Assembly (NCBI GenBank): GCA_947628975.1
Contig: CANRBW010000005.1
Coordinates: 1 to 25,937, forward strand
Origin: an uncultured Oscillospiraceae bacterium
Lineage (GTDB): Bacteria > Bacillota > Clostridia > Oscillospirales > Oscillospiraceae
DNA: 25,937 bases
Direction of reading: 5' to 3'
Part shown: piece after piece, positions 19,818 to 23,911 of the stretch
How the letters are laid out: every line of letters begins with the position of its first letter
How positions within the stretch are numbered: the stretch's first letter is position 1
The notes under the pieces: model-generated
Seen by the model: the letters and a program-made list of their open reading frames with translations, nothing else
Database searches by the model: none
What the model was told of the DNA's origin: nothing
Program-made: the position numbers and the translations under genes

Positions 19818-19847
19818 GCGCCTCGCGAAAAACGCGCCGCGGGGCGC
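19818..19847 (-). other. Hairpin just behind the atpE stop codon
   Basis: GCGCCTCGCG (19818-19827) and CGCGGGGCGC (19838-19847) form a 10-position inverted repeat with one non-Watson-Crick position and a 10-base loop, starting one base past the atpE stop. No T run follows directly on the minus strand beyond the loop. An mRNA-stabilising hairpin, protecting the abundant c-subunit message, is the likeliest role. Confidence 0.45.
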
Positions 19848-19848
19848 T

Positions 19849-20115
19849 TTAGAGCATCCCCGTGAAGATGCCGGGCGCCACAAAGATGAGCAGCAGGCCG
19901 GTGACGAAGCCGTAGATACCGGTGGTCTCGGCGATGGCGCAGCCCAGCAGCATGGTGGAGGTCACGTCGCCCTTGCACTCGGGCTGGCGGCCGATGGACT
20001 CCAGGGCCTTGCCCACGGCGTAGCCCTCGCCGATACCGGGGCCGATACCGGCGATCAGCGCCAGACCGGCGCCGATGGCGCAACCCGCTAAAATGATCGC
20101 TTTTGCCAGTTCCAT
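19849..20115 (-). CDS. atpE: F1Fo ATP synthase c subunit (ring), Na+-type ion site
   Basis: The c subunit forms the rotor ring and carries the coupling ion. This 88-aa protein has two membrane hairpin helices (about 4-36 and 53-85) joined by the loop GRQPECKGD. The ion-binding carboxylate is Glu63 in CAIAETTGIY. Glu30 in PGIGEGYAVGK stands where Na+-type rings have Gln or Glu. With Thr64, Thr65 and Tyr68 this matches the Na+-binding set of Ilyobacter (positions 32, 65, 66, 67 and 70), in the two-carboxylate form known from Fusobacterium. Na+ coupling is therefore probable, though not proven. A strong GTTAGGAGGAT site precedes the ATG, as expected for a subunit needed in many copies. Confidence 0.97.
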   Translation of the reverse strand: MELAKAIILAGCAIGAGLALIAGIGPGIGEGYAVGKALESIGRQPECKGDVTSTMLLGCAIAETTGIYGFVTGLLLIFVAPGIFTGML

Positions 20116-20184
20116 AAAGAGATCCTCCTAACAAAAAATTTTTTGTCCTTATTTTTCAGCGCCCCACGGGGCGGAAAAAACCGG
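20116..20184 (-). promoter_or_regulatory. atpB-atpE intercistronic region: hairpin plus A/T-rich translation leader
   Basis: Read on the minus strand, this 69-base gap holds a short GC palindrome (CGCCCCGTGGGGCG) flanked by T and A runs. An unusually A/T-rich stretch (ACAAAAAATTTTTTGT) and the strong AGGAGGAT site follow. In other bacteria the atpE leader raises c-subunit translation; the same role here is inference. Confidence 0.4.
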
Positions 20185-21060
20185 TCATTCCTCCGCCGCG
20201 TTGGCGATGTAGAGGGTGGTGAGCATACAGAAGATGAACGCCTGCATGAAGCTGGAGAACAGATCGAAGTAGACGCTCAGCACCGCGGGGATGCCCACCT
20301 GGAGCACCGGGATGTCCAGCACCGTCCCCGCGTACCCAAGGGCCCCCAGGACCCCCAGGGCCACGGCCACCACGCCCACCACCTTCCGGGGCAGCTTGTT
20401 GCCCTTAAAGCCGGTGATCAGCATGGCCACGCCCAGGGCGGCCAGGATGAGGGGGAGGAAAACGGTGCCGGACAGCAGACCGATCACCGCGGTAGAGGCG
20501 GCGGCCAGGGCGGCGTACACCAGGGAGGTGATCACGCTGCCCGAGACGATGTTGCCGAAGTGACGGAAGGCCATGGAGATGGGCGTGGCCAGCTCCGAGA
20601 GGATGTTGAAGGGGGTGAGCACCGGGATGGGCTGGGTGAAGCCCTTGAGGTAGCCCCCCACGCCGCCGGTGCGCATTTTCGTGTAGGTGATGAGCACGAA
20701 GACCATCAGCGCCCAGGACAGGGGGGTGTTCAGGTCGCTGGTGGGGGGGAAGAGCCCGAACAGACTCAGCAGGCTGGACAGCAGGGAGGAGGCGAACAGC
20801 GCCGCCGTCAGCGGGCCGTAGTAGGCGAACCGCTCCCCCATGTTGCCGTTGACGAAGTTCTGGGCGGTCTCCACCAAAAACTCCGCCACCACCTGCCTCT
20901 TGCTCACCGCCCGGACCCGGAGGTCCCGGGTGAGGAAGAAGCACACCCCCAGGATGAGCAGGGTGAGCCCCAGGGAGTAGACCATGGTCTCGGTGATGGG
21001 GATCCCGCCCAGCACCGGGATGGTGAAGAAGATCCGGGGGCCGTGAATATCCACATTCAT
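20185..21060 (-). CDS. atpB: F1Fo ATP synthase a subunit, enlarged
   Basis: Subunit a forms the ion half-channels next to the c-ring. The essential arginine is Arg166 in AFRHFGNIVSG, and the C-terminal helix pair with YFDLFSSFMQAFIFCML is canonical. At 291 aa it is longer than most bacterial a subunits, which have about 220-270. The extra length lies between the arginine helix and the last helices (about residues 185-255) and contains an additional hydrophobic stretch (VVGVVAVALGVLGALGYAG). The start codon at 21060 overlaps the stop of atpI (ATGA), so the two are translationally coupled. Confidence 0.97.
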   Translation of the reverse strand: MNVDIHGPRIFFTIPVLGGIPITETMVYSLGLTLLILGVCFFLTRDLRVRAVSKRQVVAEFLVETAQNFVNGNMGERFAYYGPLTAALFASSLLSSLLSLFGLFPPTSDLNTPLSWALMVFVLITYTKMRTGGVGGYLKGFTQPIPVLTPFNILSELATPISMAFRHFGNIVSGSVITSLVYAALAAASTAVIGLLSGTVFLPLILAALGVAMLITGFKGNKLPRKVVGVVAVALGVLGALGYAGTVLDIPVLQVGIPAVLSVYFDLFSSFMQAFIFCMLTTLYIANAAEE

Positions 21061-21488
21061 ACCGGTTCATCATCTCCTTTTGTCGTCTCCGCTCTCCCCT
21101 TGTCCGGGCGGTATACCCCCATCAGCTGCATGGCCAGGATGGTCAGCCGGGGAAAGAGCAGGGGGATCACGGCGGCGGGCCAGACGAAGACCGGGAGCTT
21201 CACCGCCAGCACCACCACCAGGAGCATCAGCAGCATCCGCAGGGTGTAGGACCCACGGAGCTTCAGCTTGGCCCGCTTCTCGTCGCCCTCGGCGGCGATC
21301 TTCTGGACCGTCAGCCCCAGCAGGAAGAAGTTGGCCACCGCGAAGCCGCCGCCCAGCAGGTTCCCCCACAGCACACCCGGCTCCCACCGGCCGATGGCCA
21401 GGTAGACCAGGTGCATCACCGCGGAGAAGGCCAGCACGCCCAGGGCGATGTGCCCGGTCTCCCGCCGGGTGGCCTCTTGCACTCGCAT
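21057..21488 (-). CDS. atpI: AtpI-like membrane protein, first gene of the ATP synthase operon
   Basis: A 143-aa membrane protein with about four hydrophobic segments: GHIALGVLAFSAVMHLVYLA, LLGGGFAVANFFLLGLTVQ, YTLRMLLMLLVVVLAVKLPV and FVWPAAVIPLLFPRLTILAM. Its position directly before atpB identifies it as AtpI, a poorly conserved protein linked to c-ring assembly and possibly to cation supply in alkaliphiles. The frame is open further upstream to 21734, but the ATG at 21488 is chosen because AAGGGAG stands just before it, the promoter at 21549-21577 lies inside the longer version, and the upstream part is not membrane-like. Its stop overlaps the atpB start. Confidence 0.85.
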   Translation of the reverse strand: MRVQEATRRETGHIALGVLAFSAVMHLVYLAIGRWEPGVLWGNLLGGGFAVANFFLLGLTVQKIAAEGDEKRAKLKLRGSYTLRMLLMLLVVVLAVKLPVFVWPAAVIPLLFPRLTILAMQLMGVYRPDKGRAETTKGDDEPV

Positions 21489-21548
21489 GGCAACGCTCCC
21501 TTTCGCGGGGGTCCCCGGCCGCCGGCCAGACGCCCCCAAGTACCATCT

Positions 21549-21577
21549 ATTATAAATAAACCCCCCACTCAATGCAA
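21549..21577 (-). promoter_or_regulatory. Promoter of the atp operon
   Basis: On the minus strand TTGCAT (21572-21577), a 17-base spacer and a perfect TATAAT (21549-21554) form a strong vegetative promoter. It lies about 60 bases before the atpI start and is divergent from the tRNA promoter about 100 bases away. Confidence 0.8.
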
Positions 21578-21679
21578 GGGGATTTTTGGCGGTTTTGATA
21601 ATTTTCTCGTTTTTCGCCCCGTTTCTCCCCGAAGCCCCCGCCCTCTGGGGCCTCCGTCCCCCGCCGCGGAAAAAAGGGG

Positions 21680-21708
21680 TTGACAAACCCCTTCGCTTTG
21701 GATATAAT
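21680..21708 (+). promoter_or_regulatory. Consensus sigma-A promoter of the tRNA cluster
   Basis: Perfect TTGACA (21680-21685) and perfect TATAAT (21703-21708) are separated by the ideal 17 bases. It lies 26 bases before tRNA-Met, as expected for a strong stable-RNA promoter. Confidence 0.92.
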
Positions 21709-21734
21709 CTTTGTTGCCCTGTTGCGGGAGCCAT

Positions 21735-21811
21735 GGCGGCGTAGCTCAGTTGGCTAGAGCACTCGGTTCATACCCGGGGTGTCACCGGTTCAAATCCAGT
21801 CGCCGCTACCA
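21735..21811 (+). tRNA. tRNA-Met (anticodon CAT)
   Basis: The gene folds as a cloverleaf with a 7-bp acceptor stem (GGCGGCG with CGCCGCT, position 1-72 being G-U). The D-arm is TAGCTCAGTTGGCTAGAGC and the anticodon loop TTCATAC lies in a CTCGG/CCGGG stem. CCA is encoded. The CAT anticodon and closed acceptor stem fit elongator Met, although a CAT tRNA modified to read Ile codons cannot be excluded by eye. The T-stem ACCGG/CCAGT has one C-A mismatch. Confidence 0.93.
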
Positions 21812-21813
21812 AA

Positions 21814-21852
21814 GCTAAAAACGCGGCGCGGAGGCCGTGCCGCGTTTTTAGC
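21814..21852 (+). terminator. Terminator behind tRNA-Met
   Basis: A perfect 14-bp stem (GCTAAAAACGCGGC, 21814-21827, with GCCGCGTTTTTAGC, 21839-21852) has an 11-base loop. Its 3' arm ends in five T. It should end most transcripts from the consensus promoter, so tRNA-Glu and tRNA-Val may depend on readthrough or on a promoter not recognised here. Confidence 0.82.
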
Positions 21853-21859
21853 CCCCCCT

Positions 21860-22150
21860 CAGCGGACGCGGCGTTTTCGCCCCAGGCGGAAACAAAGCGG
21901 AGCCTGGCTGTCCCAGCCCTTGGCCAAAATCGGAGCCCAGCGCAGCGGGTCCGATTTTGAGAGGAAGAACGGCTCAGCGGATGTGCAGTTTTCGCCCCTC
22001 GGGCGGAAACGGAACGGAGCCTGGCTGTTGCCCCTGCCCTTCAACAAAATCGGAGCCCAGCGAAGCGGGTCCGATTTTGAAAGGAAGAACAGCCTGGCGG
22101 ATGTGGAGTTTTCGCCGCCAGGCGGAAACGGAACGGAGCCTGGCTGTTCT
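21860..22150 (+). repeat. Tandem imperfect repeat, unit about 118 bp, with internal palindromes
   Basis: Two full units and a partial third fill the space between tRNA-Met and tRNA-Glu. GTTTTCGCC recurs at 21873, 21988 and 22108, and GGAGCCTGGCTG at 21899, 22016 and 22135. Each full unit holds the hairpin AAAATCGGA/TCCGATTTT (21926-21934 with 21950-21958, and 22046-22054 with 22070-22078) and a second hairpin TTTTCGCC/GGCGGAAA. Both strands have open frames across it, but they simply repeat one peptide and have no ribosome-binding site, so it is treated as a non-coding intergenic repeat element. Confidence 0.8.
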
Positions 22151-22156
22151 GACGCC

Positions 22157-22231
22157 GGCCCGGTGGTCAAGCGGTTAAGACTCCGCCCTTTCACGGCGGC
22201 AACACGGGTTCGAGTCCCGTCCGGGTCACCA
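22157..22231 (+). tRNA. tRNA-Glu (anticodon TTC)
   Basis: A 75-base cloverleaf: acceptor GGCCCGG with CCGGGTC, a D-arm typical of Glu tRNA (TGGTCAAGCGGTTAAGACT), anticodon stem CCGCC/GGCGG around the loop CTTTCAC, T-arm CGGGTTCGAGTCCCG and encoded CCA. Confidence 0.96.
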
Positions 22232-22243
22232 ATTTTTTGATAT

Positions 22244-22319
22244 GGAGGCTTAGCTCAGCTGGTAGAGCGCTCGCCTCACACGCGAGAGGTCACAGATTCG
22301 AGTTCTGTAGTCTCCACCA
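22244..22319 (+). tRNA. tRNA-Val (anticodon CAC)
   Basis: A 76-base cloverleaf: acceptor GGAGGCT with AGTCTCC, D-arm TAGCTCAGCTGGTAGAGC, anticodon stem CTCGC/GCGAG around the loop CTCACAC, T-arm with ATTCGAGT and encoded CCA. It begins 12 bases after tRNA-Glu. Its last 36 bases recur exactly at 23014-23049. Confidence 0.96.
22284..22319 (+). repeat. Direct repeat, left copy: 3' end of tRNA-Val (possible attL)
   Basis: These 36 bases, from the 3' strand of the anticodon stem to CCA, are identical to 23014-23049. The bases on both sides differ between the copies. The 3' end of a tRNA gene is the classic target of tyrosine-recombinase integration, and this copy keeps the tRNA whole. Confidence 0.85.
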
Positions 22320-22320
22320 C

Positions 22321-22353
22321 GAAAAGCACCTGGCTTTGGCCGGGTGCTTTTTC
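22321..22353 (+). terminator. Terminator behind tRNA-Val
   Basis: GAAAAGCACCTGGC (from 22321) and GCCGGGTGCTTTTTC form a long stem with one imperfect position and a 3-5 base loop, and end in a T run. It directly follows the tRNA and closes the cluster. Confidence 0.85.
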
Positions 22354-22362
22354 GTTCGGCGA

Positions 22363-22391
22363 TGGACTTTTTCGCGGTCGGGTGGTATCAT
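22363..22391 (+). promoter_or_regulatory. Putative promoter of the lipoprotein gene
   Basis: TGGACT (22363-22368), a 17-base spacer and TATCAT (22386-22391) are a fair sigma-A match just behind the tRNA-Val terminator and 57 bases before the GTG start. Confidence 0.5.
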
Positions 22392-22447
22392 GGGAATTGG
22401 CAAGCGGGCGGCGGGGCGACAAGCGAAGCGGAGGAGGAGATGTTCTT

Positions 22448-22936
22448 GTGAAAAAGTTCTTGACGCCGTTGGTATGTTTCGTCCTTTTCGCGTCTCTCCT
22501 GGCGGCCTGCGGGGCAGCGGGCGGCGGGGCGGCAAAGGCGCTGGGCCTTGACCTGTCCGGCGGGAGAGAGATCTCAAATTACGATACTCATGGCGGCTTT
22601 CACGGAGACGGGACGACCTGTATCGCGTATCGCTTTGACGACGACGCCGTCCTGGGGGAGATCGAACGCTCTTCCGCGTGGAGCGAGTTTCCTCTGGACG
22701 ATACCGTGCGGGTGCTGGTCTATGGCCTGTCTGACGGGACGGCCCAAATCGGGCCGATGCTGAACGACAACGCGGGCCACCCCATCGTCCCGGAGATCCG
22801 GAACGGGTACTATCGGCTGATCGACCGGCAGGAGGACACAACGACGGGCATTTTGGAGCGGTATTCCTTCAACTTTACCTTGGGGCTGTATGATACCGAT
22901 ACCAACACATTATATTTCTGCAAGTTGGACTCATGA
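22448..22936 (+). CDS. Predicted lipoprotein of unknown function
   Basis: The 162-aa protein starts MKKFLTPLVCFVLFASLLAACG, a lipoprotein signal peptide with the lipobox LAAC, so it should be lipid-anchored outside the membrane. The mature part is a small soluble domain with LDLSGG, THGGFHGDGTTCIAYRF, PLDDTVRVLVYG, EIRNGYYRLIDR and FNFTLGLYDTDTNTLYFCKL. Similar small lipoproteins occur in gut Clostridia, but I know no function for them. The GTG at 22448 is chosen because GAGGAGGAG lies 9 bases before it and it gives the signal peptide its proper length; the frame is open further upstream. The gene is the only one between the two copies of the tRNA-Val 3' end. Confidence 0.85.
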   Translation: MKKFLTPLVCFVLFASLLAACGAAGGGAAKALGLDLSGGREISNYDTHGGFHGDGTTCIAYRFDDDAVLGEIERSSAWSEFPLDDTVRVLVYGLSDGTAQIGPMLNDNAGHPIVPEIRNGYYRLIDRQEDTTTGILERYSFNFTLGLYDTDTNTLYFCKLDS

Positions 22937-22938
22937 CC

Positions 22939-22986
22939 CGCCCCGCCGGCCTCTCTGACCGCGTGGGCCGGGGCCGGGCGCCTTTT
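22939..22986 (+). terminator. Probable terminator of the lipoprotein gene
   Basis: An imperfect GC-rich stem (CGCCC and CCGGCC on the left, GGCCGG and GGGCG on the right) is followed by CCTTTT. It starts two bases after the stop codon. Confidence 0.5.
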
Positions 22987-23013
22987 CGGTCGGCGATAAA
23001 CTGCCCCCAACAG

Positions 23014-23049
23014 GAGAGGTCACAGATTCGAGTTCTGTAGTCTCCACCA
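23014..23049 (+). repeat. Direct repeat, right copy: detached 3' end of tRNA-Val (possible attR)
   Basis: An exact 36-base copy of the last part of tRNA-Val, with no 5' half of a tRNA in front, so it cannot be a functional tRNA. The sequence turns visibly AT-rich immediately after it. Confidence 0.88.
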
Positions 23050-23145
23050 TCCAAAATGAAAATGAAGCAACAAGAAATTTCAACATATCGGGCACTTAGC
23101 ACGGGAGAACATGATCATTTCCTTTATCTTTCTTGCTATTTTCTA

Positions 23146-23802
23146 TTAAAGCAGTTCTGGGTTCTGTAACCAGAACATCAGCTCTTTGTGCCACATCAGA
23201 AAATAGAAAGCGGCAAATGTCATTCCAATAGAAAAAATGTACACTTTTCTGCTTTTTACTTTTTTCCAGAAAATAGCAGCGAATACAACCGCGCCAACAA
23301 GATCCATTAAAACTTGGAATAGATACCGATGAAAAGCAAATAGAAAAATAGTCGTCGCAAACGCTTCCGCCATTAAGGCCCCCACGGGCAGCGCGTACAA
23401 AACGGAATTGAATATCCTATCTTTATTCCAAAGGTATAAGATGGCCGCGGCAATAGCGCAAGGGATCGCCGCGATAGTGAACAGAATAAAAAGTCCGGTA
23501 TTAAATCCCCCTGAGAACATCGGAATAAATATACCCAATATAGCTTTTGATCCATAAAAGCTCAATGTCATTCCAAACATATATAGAAAGGAACTTAGTC
23601 CCGCGCACAAACAAGATGAGCTAAATATGACTATCACTGTATTTGTAATGATCCAAAACCCAAGCAATGTCTGAATGGACGAAAACCCCCATAATGTTTC
23701 TGCTGGGAAATAGTCGGCCAGTCTACAAATGCAACCAACAGCAATTCCTATCACCAAAATCATAAAATATGATTTTGGTGTGGTTTTTAATGAAATTTTC
23801 AT
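23146..23802 (-). CDS. AT-rich polytopic membrane protein of unknown function (possibly DUF6518-like)
   Basis: The 218-aa protein is mostly hydrophobic, with about six to seven membrane helices (for example YFMILVIGIAVGCICRLADY, FWIITNTVIVIFSSSCLCAG, LFILFTIAAIPCAIAAAILYL and VYIFSIGMTFAAFYFLMW) and short loops. The pattern DYFPAETLWGFSSIQTLLGF reminds me of a clostridial membrane family, possibly DUF6518, but this is from memory and weak. The start is the ATG at 23802 because AAAAAGGTTGAT precedes it; an upstream in-frame start would add 24 residues that run into a palindrome. Base and codon use are clearly richer in A and T than in every neighbour. With the adjacent tRNA repeat this suggests horizontal gain. 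Confidence 0.8.
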   Translation of the reverse strand: MKISLKTTPKSYFMILVIGIAVGCICRLADYFPAETLWGFSSIQTLLGFWIITNTVIVIFSSSCLCAGLSSFLYMFGMTLSFYGSKAILGIFIPMFSGGFNTGLFILFTIAAIPCAIAAAILYLWNKDRIFNSVLYALPVGALMAEAFATTIFLFAFHRYLFQVLMDLVGAVVFAAIFWKKVKSRKVYIFSIGMTFAAFYFLMWHKELMFWLQNPELL

Positions 23803-23854
23803 ATCAATCAACCTTTTTCTGGACCCCGTTTGCCCCGTTCCGCCTATCCGGTCC

Positions 23855-23893
23855 GTCAAGGGGGGCGCCGCCATGGCGGCGCCCCCTCTTGAC
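23855..23893. repeat. Long GC palindrome between convergent-side and WG-repeat genes
   Basis: GTCAAGGGGGGCGCCGCC (23855-23872) pairs with 23875-23893, with one bulged base and GCCATGGC at the centre, giving an arm of about 18 bp. It lies 18 bases past the stop of the WG-repeat gene (minus strand) and could end its transcript, although no T run follows on either strand. Confidence 0.6.
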
Positions 23894-23911
23894 GCGGTTC
23901 GGCCGCAATGG

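Noticed and set aside
21489..21734. N-terminal extension of atpI to 225 codons
   Set aside because: The extension would include the atp promoter and non-membrane sequence; ATG 21488 has its own ribosome-binding site.
21860..22150. CRISPR array
   Set aside because: The repeats are about 118 bp with no short regular repeat and unique-spacer pattern, and no cas gene is present.
21859..22194. 111-codon minus-strand frame and 153-codon plus-strand frame over the tRNA spacer
   Set aside because: They translate the 118-bp repeat (FFLSKSDPLRWAPIL recurs), have no ribosome-binding site, and the plus-strand frame runs through tRNA genes.
23014..23049. Fourth tRNA gene
   Set aside because: Only the 3' half of tRNA-Val is present; no acceptor 5' strand, D-arm or anticodon loop stands in front of it.
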